Shown: positions 49,133 through 58,197, numbered from the stretch's first letter. The stretch: DNA of 64,000 nt from Martelella mediterranea (GCA_003001975.1 PVUG01000003.1:62001-126000), one strand, 5' to 3'. A program made the numbers and translations. Notes: generated by a model from the sequence alone, not told the origin.

Positions 49133-49146
49133 TTGGTTTAAACCAA
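49133..49146. promoter_or_regulatory. Perfect 14-bp palindromic operator TTGGTTTAAACCAA
   Basis: A perfect palindrome just downstream of the putative -10 and 26 bases upstream of the arabinofuranosidase start. Its core GGTTTAAACC recurs as GGTTTGAACC before the ABC importer genes. Confidence 0.65.
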
Positions 49147-49171
49147 AATTCTGGAATTTGGAGGAGACAAG

Positions 49172-50686
49172 ATGCGCGCCGGGATTACCGTCCATAAAGA
49201 CTACACGATTTCCGAAATCGATCCGAGGCTCTACGGTTCGTTCGTCGAACATATGGGCCGCGCCGTCTATAGCGGCATCTATGAACCGGACCATCCCACC
49301 GCAGACGAAAACGGCATGCGCAAGGATGTGATCGAGCTGGTGCGCGAACTCGACGTGCCGGTGGTGCGCTATCCCGGCGGCAATTTCGTGTCCGCCTATA
49401 ACTGGGAAGACGGCATCGGCCCGAAGGAAGACCGCCCGGTCCGTCTCGATCTCGCCTGGCATACATCGGAAAGCAACCAGGTCGGCATTCACGAATTCTC
49501 CGAATGGTGCGATGCCGTCGGCACGGACATGATGCTGGCCATCAATCTGGGTACGCGCGGCATCAACGAGGCCCGCAACTTCCTCGAATATGTCAACCAT
49601 CCCGGCGGCAGCGAATGGTCGGACCTGCGCCGCAAGAACGGCCGCGAGGAGCCCTGGAACGTCAAGCTCTGGTGCCTCGGCAACGAGATGGACGGCCCCT
49701 GGCAGACCGGCCACAAGACGGCGGATGAATACGGCCGTCTCGCCTATGAAACCGCCAAGGCCATGCGCCAGTTCGACAGCAGCCTGGAACTGGTGGTCTG
49801 CGGCTCGTCATCGGCCAATATGGTGACCTATCCTGAATGGGAAGCCACGGTTCTCGACCACACCTATGATGCCGTCGACTATATCTCGCTGCATATGTAT
49901 TTCGAGAATTATGAGAAGGACACCGCCCGTTTCCTCGCCAAGTCCAAGGTGCTTGCCGACTATATCGACACGGTTGCCGGCGTGATTGCCTATGTGAAGT
50001 CCAAGAAACGCTCTAACAAGGACGTCTACATCTCGTTTGACGAGTGGAATGTCTGGTACCATTCCAAGAAACGCGATGAGGCCACGCTTGCCGGTGAAGC
50101 GGGCTGGCCGTTTGCCCCGCCGCTTCTGGAAGATGATTATAATTTCGAGGATGTGCTGCAGGTCGGCTGCATTCTCAATACCTTCATCAACCGCGCCGAT
50201 GTGGTGAAGATCGGCTGCCTGGCGCAGCTGGTCAATGTCATCGCGCCGATCATGACCGAGCCCGGCGGCGCGGCCTGGCGGCAGACGATCTTCTATCCGT
50301 TCTATTTCGCCTCGCGCTTCGGCCGCGGCACGGCGCTGAAGCTTGCCGTGGATTGCCCGGCGTATACTTCCGAGGGCATTGGCGAAGTTCCCTATGTGGA
50401 TGTTTCGGCAACCCATGACGCGGATGAAAAAACGCTGTCCTTCTTCATCGTCAACCGAAGTGAAAGCGAAGCGGCCGACCTCGACATCGCGCTTGAAGGC
50501 TTCGATCCGCAAACCGTCCTCGATGACAAGGTGATCGCCCATACCGACATCAATGTCACCAACACGGCAACCGCGCCGGATGCGGTCAAGCCTGCGGATG
50601 CGGGTGATGCGGCCATCGGCGGCAAGGGCCTGACGGCCTCGGTCGCGCCACTCAGCTATCGTTTCATTCGACTGCAACTTAACTAA
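49172..50686 (+). CDS. abfA: Alpha-N-arabinofuranosidase, GH51
   Basis: A 504-aa retaining glycoside hydrolase releasing L-arabinofuranose from arabinans or arabino-oligosaccharides. The (beta/alpha)8 barrel carries acid/base E172 (CLGNEMDGPWQ) and nucleophile E291 (SFDEWNVWY), plus RLYGSFVEHMGRAVY and RYPGGNFVSAYNWEDGIG near the N-terminus. A beta-sandwich C-terminus ends with PLSYRFIRLQL. No signal peptide, so it acts on imported oligosaccharides in the cytoplasm. GGAGGAGACAAG precedes the ATG. Followed by an ABC importer. Confidence 0.96.
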   Translation: MRAGITVHKDYTISEIDPRLYGSFVEHMGRAVYSGIYEPDHPTADENGMRKDVIELVRELDVPVVRYPGGNFVSAYNWEDGIGPKEDRPVRLDLAWHTSESNQVGIHEFSEWCDAVGTDMMLAINLGTRGINEARNFLEYVNHPGGSEWSDLRRKNGREEPWNVKLWCLGNEMDGPWQTGHKTADEYGRLAYETAKAMRQFDSSLELVVCGSSSANMVTYPEWEATVLDHTYDAVDYISLHMYFENYEKDTARFLAKSKVLADYIDTVAGVIAYVKSKKRSNKDVYISFDEWNVWYHSKKRDEATLAGEAGWPFAPPLLEDDYNFEDVLQVGCILNTFINRADVVKIGCLAQLVNVIAPIMTEPGGAAWRQTIFYPFYFASRFGRGTALKLAVDCPAYTSEGIGEVPYVDVSATHDADEKTLSFFIVNRSESEAADLDIALEGFDPQTVLDDKVIAHTDINVTNTATAPDAVKPADAGDAAIGGKGLTASVAPLSYRFIRLQLN

Positions 50687-50698
50687 ACCATGATATTT

Positions 50699-50708
50699 GG
50701 TTTGAACC
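50699..50708. promoter_or_regulatory. Second arabinoside operator GGTTTGAACC
   Basis: Palindrome-like copy of the 49133-49146 core, 11 bases upstream of a TTGACA hexamer. It lies 13 bases after the arabinofuranosidase stop. Confidence 0.5.
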
Positions 50709-50718
50709 TGAAATCATG

Positions 50719-50746
50719 TTGACAAATGGACGATTTGTCTTAGGCT
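50719..50746 (+). promoter_or_regulatory. Promoter of the arabinoside ABC importer operon with internal inverted repeat
   Basis: TTGACA (50719-50724), 16-base spacer, TAGGCT (50741-50746). Between them GACAAAT-GGACG-ATTTGTC (50721-50739) is a perfect 7-bp inverted repeat positioned to block RNA polymerase. Confidence 0.55.
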
Positions 50747-50782
50747 TCCTTGCAAGCGTCGGATGTGCATCGGGAGGAAACG

Positions 50783-50920
50783 ATGGGAACTGAAGTTTCC
50801 GTCTCGCACACTCTTCGACGGCGCGCTTTCAGACAGACCGAATGGCCCGTCTTTAAGCGCGGAGCTTGGGAAAAGTCGTCGGATGGGCCGGTTTTCCGGC
50901 CGGGGAGCACGGCAGAATGA
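50783..50920 (+). CDS. Short leader ORF (45 codons) coupled to the ABC ATPase gene
   Basis: An ATG with a near-ideal SD (GGGAGGAAACG, 3 bases from the ATG) opens a 45-codon frame whose TGA overlaps the ATPase ATG as ATGA. The peptide (starts MGTEVSVSHTLRRRAFRQTE) is basic, with no signal peptide, membrane span or recognisable domain. It occupies the leader right after the promoter. It could be a translational-coupling leader or a small protein; alternatively the SD is fortuitous. No family recognised. Confidence 0.45.
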   Translation: MGTEVSVSHTLRRRAFRQTEWPVFKRGAWEKSSDGPVFRPGSTAE

Positions 50921-52038
50921 CTGCTCAGATCGAAATCAAGAATGTTACCAAGCGCTATGGGAGCCTGACCGTTCTCGACAATATCTCTCTGTCGATTGCG
51001 GGCAATGAGTTCATGGTGTTCCTCGGCCCCTCGGGCTGCGGCAAGTCCACGCTGCTCAGGATGATCGCGGGTCTTGAAGCTGTCGATGAAGGCGAGATCG
51101 CCATCAATGGCAAGCGGATCGACAATCTGCCGCCCGGCAAGCGCGGGCTGGCGATGGTGTTCCAGAACTACGCCATCTATCCGCATATGAGCGTTTCGGA
51201 AAACATGGCCTTCGGGCTGAAGAACATCGCGGTCGAGCAGTCGATCATCGATGCGCGGATCAAGGAAGCCGCGCGGATGCTGGAAATCAGCCACCTGCTT
51301 GACAGAAAGCCCAACCAGCTTTCCGGCGGTCAGCGCCAGCGCGTCGCCATCGGCCGCGCCATCGTCAAGGAACCGGAAGCCTTTCTTTTCGACGAGCCGT
51401 TGTCGAACCTCGATGCCGCGCTCAGGGTCAGAACCCGCGTGGAGCTGGCGCAGCTCAGAAACCGTGTCGCCTCCACCATGATCTTCGTCACCCATGACCA
51501 GATCGAGGCGATGACGCTTGCCGACCGGATCGTGGTGCTCAACAACCGAAAGATCGAGCAGATCGGCGAACCGATGGAGATCTACAGCCGTCCGGTCAGC
51601 GAATTCGTCGCCCGTTTTGTCGGTTCGCCGACGATGAATTTCCTCGATGTCGAGATCACCGACGAAAACGGCTTTGCCCGGGCGAAATTCCCCGATGGCG
51701 CTTCATTGCAGACCGATATCCCCACGGCAGAGCTGCCGGAAAAGCAGATGAAGCTCGGCATTCGCGCTGAAGCCGTCAAATGCGTTTCGGATGCGGCGCA
51801 GGCAACCACCGAGGGCAAGGTCGATGTGCTGGAGCGGCTTGGCGACCGCACGTTGCTCTATACCCGGCTTTCCGATGACAGAATCATCGTCGCCGAGGAT
51901 ATCGGGCTCAGCCGGGCGCGGATCGGCGACACGGTGCATCTCGCCTTTGACGGTTCGGCCTGCCACCTCTTCGATGCGGGCGGCAAGGCCTATCACCCGG
52001 CAGAAAATGCCGCCGGGCGGGAGGCCGATCATGTCTGA
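50917..52038 (+). CDS. Sugar ABC transporter ATPase (UgpC/MsmK family)
   Basis: A 373-aa ATPase of a CUT1 carbohydrate importer. Walker [10 protein letters not shown] at 37-45, Q-loop FQNYAIYPHMS, signature [15 protein letters not shown] and Walker [15 protein letters not shown]-terminal OB-fold regulatory domain begins near residue 240. SD GGGGAG lies 11 bases upstream, and the short leader ORF overlaps its start codon. Its stop overlaps the permease start by 8 bases. Confidence 0.95.
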   Translation: MTAQIEIKNVTKRYGSLTVLDNISLSIAGNEFMVFLGPSGCGKSTLLRMIAGLEAVDEGEIAINGKRIDNLPPGKRGLAMVFQNYAIYPHMSVSENMAFGLKNIAVEQSIIDARIKEAARMLEISHLLDRKPNQLSGGQRQRVAIGRAIVKEPEAFLFDEPLSNLDAALRVRTRVELAQLRNRVASTMIFVTHDQIEAMTLADRIVVLNNRKIEQIGEPMEIYSRPVSEFVARFVGSPTMNFLDVEITDENGFARAKFPDGASLQTDIPTAELPEKQMKLGIRAEAVKCVSDAAQATTEGKVDVLERLGDRTLLYTRLSDDRIIVAEDIGLSRARIGDTVHLAFDGSACHLFDAGGKAYHPAENAAGREADHV

Positions 52039-52972
52039 CGCCCAATCCACCCGCGCGGCCCTTGCCCGCAACGAGCGGAAGGGGCTGAAGACGGGAACCG
52101 CCAACATCAATGCGCCGCGCTGGGCCAATGCGCTGTTCATCGCGCCCTATATGGTGTTCTTCGTCGCCCTGCTTGTGTTTCCGATGGTGTGGAACATCTG
52201 GCTCAGCCTGCATCGGGCCGATGCGTTTTCCATGGGGCGCTTCATCGGCATCGGCAATTATGTCCGCCTGCTGCATGACGGCGTCTTTCTGAAAGCCGTC
52301 TGGAACACCTTCTATTTCGTCTTTCTGACCGTCCCGCCGCTGGCGTTGATCGGTCTGTTTCTGGCGCTGGCGCTGAACCGGCAGACGAAGACCGCCGCCG
52401 CCTTGAGGACCCTTTATTTCTCCTCGTCGGTTCTCTCGGTCACCATCGTCACGCTGATCTGGCGCATCGTTTTCATCGGCCAGTTCGGCCTGCTCGCCAC
52501 GATCTACGCCTGGTTCGACGCCACACCGCCGGCCTTTCTGTCCGATCCCGATCTGGTGATGATCGGCATTGCTATTGCCACCGTCTGGTGGTGCATCGGC
52601 CTGCCGATGATGCTCTATCTCTCGGCGCTGCAGCAGATCCCGAAAGAGATCTACGAGGCCGCCGCCCTCGACAATGCCGGACGCTGGCGAACATTGCGCT
52701 ATATCACCCTGCCCTCGATCAAGCGCACCATCATTCTGGTGGTCATCATCCAGATCGTGATGCAGTTCCAGCTCTTCGGTCAGGCCCGCCTGATGACACA
52801 GGGCGGCCCGAACAACGAATCCCTGCCGCTGGTGCTTTACATCTACCAGATGGCCTTTACCCGCTGGGATATCGGCCTGGGTGCTGCGGCTTCCGAAGTC
52901 CTGTTCGTGTTGATCCTGATCGCCGCCATGGCCCAGTTCATGGTCTCGCGCAAGAAGGGAGACGGCCAATGA
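52031..52972 (+). CDS. Sugar ABC transporter permease (MalF/UgpA type)
   Basis: A 313-aa inner-membrane permease with six predicted helices after a basic cytoplasmic N-terminus. The EAA coupling loop reads EIYEAAALDNAGRWRTLRYITLP, typical of CUT1 permeases. It overlaps the ATPase gene upstream and the second permease downstream (ATGA). Confidence 0.95.
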   Translation: MSDAQSTRAALARNERKGLKTGTANINAPRWANALFIAPYMVFFVALLVFPMVWNIWLSLHRADAFSMGRFIGIGNYVRLLHDGVFLKAVWNTFYFVFLTVPPLALIGLFLALALNRQTKTAAALRTLYFSSSVLSVTIVTLIWRIVFIGQFGLLATIYAWFDATPPAFLSDPDLVMIGIAIATVWWCIGLPMMLYLSALQQIPKEIYEAAALDNAGRWRTLRYITLPSIKRTIILVVIIQIVMQFQLFGQARLMTQGGPNNESLPLVLYIYQMAFTRWDIGLGAAASEVLFVLILIAAMAQFMVSRKKGDGQ

Positions 52973-53814
52973 GTTCCTTCGGCCTTTCCAAGAAAAACAC
53001 GCTCGGCGACCGCCTCGTTCTCGGCTCCGTCATCGTGCTGGCGCTGATCATGGTGGCGCCGGTTTTATGGGTGATCGCGCTTTCGCTGAAAGACAATGGC
53101 GAGCTCATGGCCAACATGAACTCTGTCTTTCACGGGCCCTATACGCTGGCGAATTATCTCAATATCTTCGGCAATTCATCGGTGTTCCGCTGGGTGCTGA
53201 ACTCGATCATCGTTTCCGGCTCGATTACGATCGGCATTCTGGTGCTGACTTCGCTTGCCGGTTACGGTTTTGCCCGGCTCAACTTCCCGTTCCGCAACAC
53301 CATCTTCATCATCGTGTTGCTCGGCCTTGCCATTCCCGAACAGGCGGTGCTGATCGCCCGCCACCAGATCTTCGCCAAGATCGGCCTGCACAACACCTAT
53401 TACGCGCTGATCCTGCCCGGATTGTCCGCGCCCTTCGGCGTCTTCCTGATGACACAGTTCTTCCGGGCGATACCCAAGGATTATGACGAGGCCGCGCTTC
53501 TGGACAATGCCAGCCGGTTCAAGATTTTCTGGAAGGTGCTGCTGCCGCTGACCCTGCCCGCGCAGGCAACGCTTGGCATCTTCACCTTCCTGATTGCCTG
53601 GAACGACTATTTCTGGCCGTTGATTACGGCAACCCGCAAGGAGATGTACACGCTGACCGTGGGGATTGCCTCCTCGCAAATGAATTTTGCACAGACGGAA
53701 GGGCTCGGTTTCCTGATGGCGCAGGCGGTCTTCGCCAGCGCGCCGATCCTGATCGTCTATCTGTTTTTCCAGAAATACATCGTCACCGCCGTTTCCGGTT
53801 CGGCGGAGAAGTGA
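52969..53814 (+). CDS. Sugar ABC transporter permease (MalG/UgpE type)
   Basis: A 281-aa inner-membrane permease with six helices and the EAA loop DYDEAALLDNASRFKIFWKVLLPL. A Trp/Asn-rich FLIAWNDYFWPLI stretch is typical of the MalG branch. The start overlaps the preceding stop (ATGA), giving a coupled permease pair. Confidence 0.95.
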   Translation: MSSFGLSKKNTLGDRLVLGSVIVLALIMVAPVLWVIALSLKDNGELMANMNSVFHGPYTLANYLNIFGNSSVFRWVLNSIIVSGSITIGILVLTSLAGYGFARLNFPFRNTIFIIVLLGLAIPEQAVLIARHQIFAKIGLHNTYYALILPGLSAPFGVFLMTQFFRAIPKDYDEAALLDNASRFKIFWKVLLPLTLPAQATLGIFTFLIAWNDYFWPLITATRKEMYTLTVGIASSQMNFAQTEGLGFLMAQAVFASAPILIVYLFFQKYIVTAVSGSAEK

Positions 53815-53917
53815 TGTCGCGCGAACGGCAGAGCGTTTGCGCGCCTCAAGAAACCGGAGGAGAAGACGCCCGCGCCCCGACAAAGGGCCAAGCGGGAGAC
53901 ACGACCGATCCAGCTAC

Positions 53918-53955
53918 CGCCCTTCGGGGCGAACACCAAGGGCCGATCATGGCCC
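53918..53955 (+). other. Paired hairpins upstream of the binding-protein gene
   Basis: CGCCCTTCGGGGCG (53918-53931, UUCG tetraloop) and GGGCC-GATCAT-GGCCC (53940-53955). They lie between the last permease and the binding protein gene and may protect the binding-protein mRNA 5' end. Confidence 0.4.
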
Positions 53956-53976
53956 GCTTCGTGGAGGAGTAGAGAC

Positions 53977-55302
53977 ATGAAATACCGCATGAAAACAGCG
54001 CTGCTTGGCGCGCTTTCCGTTGCCGCACTGACGGCGGCAAGTCCGGCACTTGCCGACACCACCATCGATTTCCAGCGCTTCTTCGGCGCCTGCGATGCCG
54101 AATGGGGCGACAATACCGATGTTTCCGCAGCCGTCGGCGAATGCGGCATCATCACCTCGCTGGTCAACAAGTTCGAGGCTGAAAACCCGGATATCACGGT
54201 CAATGTCACCACCGTCGAATGGCCCGGCTATGACCAGCTGACCGCGCAGTTCGCCGCCGGCGATCCGCCGGATGTGGTGACCATCCACCAGTCGGTTCTG
54301 GGCGATTATGTCTCCAAAAACCTGCTCGAACCGCTCAACGACCTGTTGTCCGAAGAAGGCATTTCGCCCGACAGCTTCACCAAGGCAAGCCTGACCGGCG
54401 TGACCCGCGACGGCGAGGTCTACGGCCTGCCGATCGATAACTGGAGCCAGCTCTGGCACATCAACCTGGCGCTGTTCGACGAGGCCGGCCTTGTAAACGA
54501 CGACGGCACGCCGGTCCTGCCGACCTCGGTCGAGGAACTGCTGGCGCAGGCCGAACAGTTCAAGGAAGCGACCGGCAAGCCTTATTTCACCATGCCGTTT
54601 GCCAATGAAACCGCGCTCTATACCCGCGATTTCTACACCTATCTGCAGCAGCAGGATTCCGACTTCTTCGCCGATCCGATGGAAATCAACGTCGAAACGC
54701 CGGAAGCCAAGACGGTTCTGGAACTCTACAAGACGCTCTATGAAGAAGGCTACGTCACCAAGGACCTCGACTACGGCGCATCGCTGAATGCGTTTCTGGC
54801 GGGCGATGCCGGCGTGCATGAGGGCGGCACATGGGTGATCGGCGACTACAATGCCGAGTCCGAAAAGGACGGCACGGCGCTGAACGCCGGCGGCTACACC
54901 GTCGTTCCCTATCCGCAGATCTTCTCCGGCACCCGCAGCCAGTATGCCGACGGCCACAGCCTCGCCGTTTCGCGCATGGACCGTTCGGACGAGGAGCAGG
55001 CCGCAATCGGCAAGTTCCTGAAGTTCATGTATGACAACGACTATGACTGGGCCCGCACCGGCCACCTGCCGTCGGTCCAGGCGGTTCTGGATTCCTCCGA
55101 ATTCCAGGCGCTGCCGCACCGCGAAACGGTTCTGGAAGTCGCCGAGATCGGCACACCGCTGCCCGGCGAAGTCCAGCGTCAGTTCGCCATCCAGGACATT
55201 ATCGGCCAGGAAATGAACGCCGCCATGACCGGCCAGAAAAGCATCGACGATGCGCTCGCCGACATGCAGAACCGCGTCAACGACCTGCTGAAATATCTCT
55301 GA
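53977..55302 (+). CDS. Sugar ABC transporter substrate-binding protein (family 1)
   Basis: A 441-aa periplasmic binding protein. Signal peptide MKTALLGALSVAALTAASPALA is read from residue 5 and cleaved after ALA. The mature protein has the family-1 pattern (KFEAENPDITVNVTTVEW, AQFAAGDPPDVVTIHQS, VYGLPIDNWSQLWHIN, GDAGVHEGGTWVIGDY). Located with GH51, it probably binds arabinose-containing oligosaccharides. GGAGGAGTAGAGAC precedes the ATG. Last gene of the plus-strand operon. Confidence 0.93.
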   Translation: MKYRMKTALLGALSVAALTAASPALADTTIDFQRFFGACDAEWGDNTDVSAAVGECGIITSLVNKFEAENPDITVNVTTVEWPGYDQLTAQFAAGDPPDVVTIHQSVLGDYVSKNLLEPLNDLLSEEGISPDSFTKASLTGVTRDGEVYGLPIDNWSQLWHINLALFDEAGLVNDDGTPVLPTSVEELLAQAEQFKEATGKPYFTMPFANETALYTRDFYTYLQQQDSDFFADPMEINVETPEAKTVLELYKTLYEEGYVTKDLDYGASLNAFLAGDAGVHEGGTWVIGDYNAESEKDGTALNAGGYTVVPYPQIFSGTRSQYADGHSLAVSRMDRSDEEQAAIGKFLKFMYDNDYDWARTGHLPSVQAVLDSSEFQALPHRETVLEVAEIGTPLPGEVQRQFAIQDIIGQEMNAAMTGQKSIDDALADMQNRVNDLLKYL

Positions 55303-55322
55303 GGCAAAACCTCCAGACAATG

Positions 55323-55358
55323 ACGGCGCGGACCGAAAGGCCCGCGCCGTATTTTTTT
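55323..55358 (+). terminator. Intrinsic terminator of the arabinoside operon
   Basis: ACGGCGCGG (55323-55331) pairs perfectly with CCGCGCCGT (55342-55350), followed by ATTTTTTT. Confidence 0.9.
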
Positions 55359-55390
55359 CCGTGCCTCCTTGCGGCGAAGATCAGGACACG

Positions 55391-56380
55391 TCAGGCCGTT
55401 TCGCTGTAGCAAAACGCCTTGCCGTCCATCGGGCTGGCGAAAACGTTCTGTCCGCTGGAAAAGCTGCGTTCGCCGGAGGTGCGGGCCACGAGCATGCCGA
55501 GTTCGGGCGTCTCGATGTGCACGATGGTATCCGCGCCGAGCCGTTCTACATGGCGCACCGTGCCCTTCCACTCGCCTTCCGTGTCATCAACCAGCACATG
55601 TTCGGGACGGATGCCGTAGGTGGCGCACCCCTTCCTTTTTGCGATCTCGCCCTCATAAAGGTTCATCTTGGGCGAGCCGATGAAGCCGGCGACGAAGGGC
55701 GTTGCCGGATTGTCGTAGAGGTCCATCGGCGTGCCGACCTGCTCGATACGGCCGCCGTTCAGCACCACGATCCTGTCAGCCATGGTCATGGCCTCGACCT
55801 GGTCATGCGTCACATAGATCATGGTATTGCCGAGCTTTGCATGCAGATCGGTCAGTTCGATGCGCATCTGCGCTCTCAGTGCCGCATCGAGATTGGAGAG
55901 CGGCTCGTCGAACAGGAACACGTGCGGATCGCGAATGATGGCGCGGCCGATGGCGACGCGCTGCCGCTGGCCGCCCGAAAGCGCCTTCGGCTTGCGGTCG
56001 AGAAGCGCTTCGAGCTGCAGCACTTTCGCAACCGCCTCGACTCTCGACCTGATCTCCGCCTTCGGCGTGCGCGCCAGCGACAGGCCAAAGCCGATATTTT
56101 CGCCGACCGTCAGATGCGGATAGAGCGCATAGGACTGGAACACCATGGCGATGCCGCGCTTTGACGGTTCCTCATAGGTGACATCCTTGCCGGCGATTTC
56201 GATTGCCCCGGCGGTCACTTCCTCAAGCCCGGCAATCATCCTCAGCAGCGTGGACTTTCCGCAGCCGGAAGGCCCGACGAAAACACAGAATTCCCCGGCC
56301 TCGACCGCAAGGTCGATCCCCTGGATGACCTCGAGCGCACCGAATGATTTGCGAACCTCTTTGAGAAGAACATCGGCCAT
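55391..56380 (-). CDS. Sugar ABC transporter ATPase of the rhamnoside system (UgpC family)
   Basis: A 329-aa ATPase, shorter than the arabinoside one. Walker [11 protein letters not shown]-loop [11 protein letters not shown], signature [15 protein letters not shown], Walker [13 protein letters not shown], then a compact OB-fold tail ([13 protein letters not shown]). It is the last gene of the minus-strand operon, starting 3 bases after the preceding permease gene. Having its own ATPase means the two systems need not share an energiser. Confidence 0.95.
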   Translation of the reverse strand: MADVLLKEVRKSFGALEVIQGIDLAVEAGEFCVFVGPSGCGKSTLLRMIAGLEEVTAGAIEIAGKDVTYEEPSKRGIAMVFQSYALYPHLTVGENIGFGLSLARTPKAEIRSRVEAVAKVLQLEALLDRKPKALSGGQRQRVAIGRAIIRDPHVFLFDEPLSNLDAALRAQMRIELTDLHAKLGNTMIYVTHDQVEAMTMADRIVVLNGGRIEQVGTPMDLYDNPATPFVAGFIGSPKMNLYEGEIAKRKGCATYGIRPEHVLVDDTEGEWKGTVRHVERLGADTIVHIETPELGMLVARTSGERSFSSGQNVFASPMDGKAFCYSETA

Positions 56381-56383
56381 GAT

Positions 56384-57223
56384 CTATCCTTTCACAGCGC
56401 CCGACGTCATGCCGGCAACGATCTGTCGGTTGAAGAAGATGAAGACGAGAAGCGGCGGGATCGTCACCAGAAGAATGTTCATGAACAACAGGTTCATCTG
56501 GCTGACGAACTGGCTCTGGAAATTGTAGAGCGTGATCTGCACCGTCACATTCTCGCTGCCCGGCAGGTAATAGAGCGGATGGGTGAAGTCGTTGAAGATG
56601 GTGATCGACTGAACGACGATGATCGTCACCGTCACCGGTTTCAACAGCGGCAGCACCACCCGGAAAAATATCTGCCACGGTTTCGCCCCGTCGATCAGCG
56701 CCGCCTCGTCCAGATCGCGCGGAATGGTGGCGATAAAGGCGCGGTAAAGCAGCACGGTGAATGACAGACCATAGGCGAACTGAATCAGGATCATCCCGTG
56801 CAGCGTCTTGAACAGACCAAGCCCCTGCAGCACCCAGATTGTCGGCACCACCGCCGGCGGGATCATCAGGCCGGCCAGAACGAAACCATAGATGACACGG
56901 TTGAATTTCGACGGCCGCCGCTGCAGCACATAGCCAACCATGGCGCCGAAGATCACCAGCAGCACAATGGCGCCAACGGTAATCACGATTGAATTGAAAT
57001 AGGCGAGCAGCAGCATGTAGTCGCGCGCCTCGACCACGGCGACGAGGTTTTGCCAGAGGTGCCATTCGATCGGCAGCGTGAAACTCGGGCTTGCCGATTC
57101 CGCCGATGTCTTTGCCGCATTGATCAGCACGAAGATGAACGGGATGACAAAGATCACGAAGGCGATCGCGAGCGCGATGATGCCGTGAATGAACTTGCGT
57201 TGACGTCTTGTTTTGAGGCTCAC
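56384..57223 (-). CDS. Sugar ABC transporter permease (MalG type), rhamnoside system
   Basis: A 279-aa permease with six helices and EAA loop DLDEAALIDGAKPWQIFFRVVLPL. The GTG start at 57223 has AAGGAG eight bases upstream and overlaps the stop of the first permease (GTGA); an ATG nine codons earlier lacks a good SD. Basic N-terminus (KTRRQRKF) is cytoplasmic. Confidence 0.92.
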   Translation of the reverse strand: MSLKTRRQRKFIHGIIALAIAFVIFVIPFIFVLINAAKTSAESASPSFTLPIEWHLWQNLVAVVEARDYMLLLAYFNSIVITVGAIVLLVIFGAMVGYVLQRRPSKFNRVIYGFVLAGLMIPPAVVPTIWVLQGLGLFKTLHGMILIQFAYGLSFTVLLYRAFIATIPRDLDEAALIDGAKPWQIFFRVVLPLLKPVTVTIIVVQSITIFNDFTHPLYYLPGSENVTVQITLYNFQSQFVSQMNLLFMNILLVTIPPLLVFIFFNRQIVAGMTSGAVKG

Positions 57224-58080
57224 AGGTCCAGCTCCTTGCGGTTGAACCACCAGGCAAGCGGCGCGATGATGCAGGCAATCAGCAGGAACAGGATGACATT
57301 GCCCGCCGTCGAAAGACCGTAAAAGCCGGCCTGATACTGCTTGTAGATGACCGATGCCAGCACATCCGAGGAAAAGCCCGGCCCACCACGGGTCATCGCC
57401 CAGATCAGGTCGAAGAGGCGCAAGCCGCCGATCAGCGACAGGATCACCACCGTCGTCGTTGCCGGGCGCACCAGCGGCACGGTCACCCGCCAGAAAAGCT
57501 GAAACCGCGTCGCGCCATCAATGCGCGCGGCCTCGTAATATTCGCTGCCGATGGCGGCAAGGCCGGCGATATAGATCAGCGTTGCCAGCCCCACACCGCG
57601 CCAGATATCGACGAGTGCGACCGAATAGAGCGCCAGTTTCGGATTGGTGAGCCAGCCCGGCCCGTCAATGCCGAAAAACCCCAGGGCGACATTGATGGCG
57701 CCATGTGTCGGATGCATCATTTCCGAAAACAGAATGCCGACGCCGATGGTCGACACCAGAACCGGAAAGAACACGATCGAGCGTAGCAGCCCCTGCCCGA
57801 AAAGCCCCGATGTCAACAGCACCGCGAGCAGCAGGCCGAGCACCGTCTTGGCCCCCGATGTCAGAAGCGCGAAGACGATCGTGTTGGTCATGCCCTTGAT
57901 CAGGAAGGGTTCATGGAAGAAATCGACGAAATTTTCAAACCCGATGAATTGGAAACCGAACAGATCCCAGTTGGTCAGACTGAACCAGAAGGATGCCGCG
58001 GTCGGCACCAGAAACATGACCGTGAACACCACGGCCGCCGGCGCCAGAAACCAGTAGGGATAGGGTGATTTCATCTGCAT
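57220..58080 (-). CDS. Sugar ABC transporter permease (MalF/UgpA type), rhamnoside system
   Basis: A 286-aa permease with six helices, EAA loop EYYEAARIDGATRFQLFWRVTVPL. GGAG lies 9 bases before the ATG. It starts 117 bases after the binding-protein stop, with a strong G/C hairpin in between, and overlaps the next permease by 4 bases. Confidence 0.94.
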   Translation of the reverse strand: MQMKSPYPYWFLAPAAVVFTVMFLVPTAASFWFSLTNWDLFGFQFIGFENFVDFFHEPFLIKGMTNTIVFALLTSGAKTVLGLLLAVLLTSGLFGQGLLRSIVFFPVLVSTIGVGILFSEMMHPTHGAINVALGFFGIDGPGWLTNPKLALYSVALVDIWRGVGLATLIYIAGLAAIGSEYYEAARIDGATRFQLFWRVTVPLVRPATTTVVILSLIGGLRLFDLIWAMTRGGPGFSSDVLASVIYKQYQAGFYGLSTAGNVILFLLIACIIAPLAWWFNRKELDL

Positions 58081-58122
58081 TTGTGATGGCTCCGATGCAG
58101 GCAGATGCGGGGCGCGGGCGCC

Positions 58123-58144
58123 GGGCCGCGATTTCGCGCGGCCC
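58123..58144 (-). other. Strong hairpin between binding-protein and permease genes
   Basis: GGGCCGCG and CGCGGCCC form a perfect 8-bp stem around ATTTCG. No U-run follows on the minus strand, so this is better read as a 3'-stabilising or partial terminator hairpin giving more binding protein than permease, as known for malE. Confidence 0.55.
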
Positions 58145-58197
58145 GATCAAGCCCATCTCTTTTCAGGCAGACCGGATACCGCCGGTCCGGCCGCGTC

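Noticed and set aside
53814-53972. A 52-codon ORF filling the gap between the last arabinoside permease and the binding protein, overlapping the permease stop as TGATG
   Set aside because: No SD of its own, no recognisable composition, and the region is better explained by two mRNA hairpins. It is less convincing than the coupled ORF at 50783.
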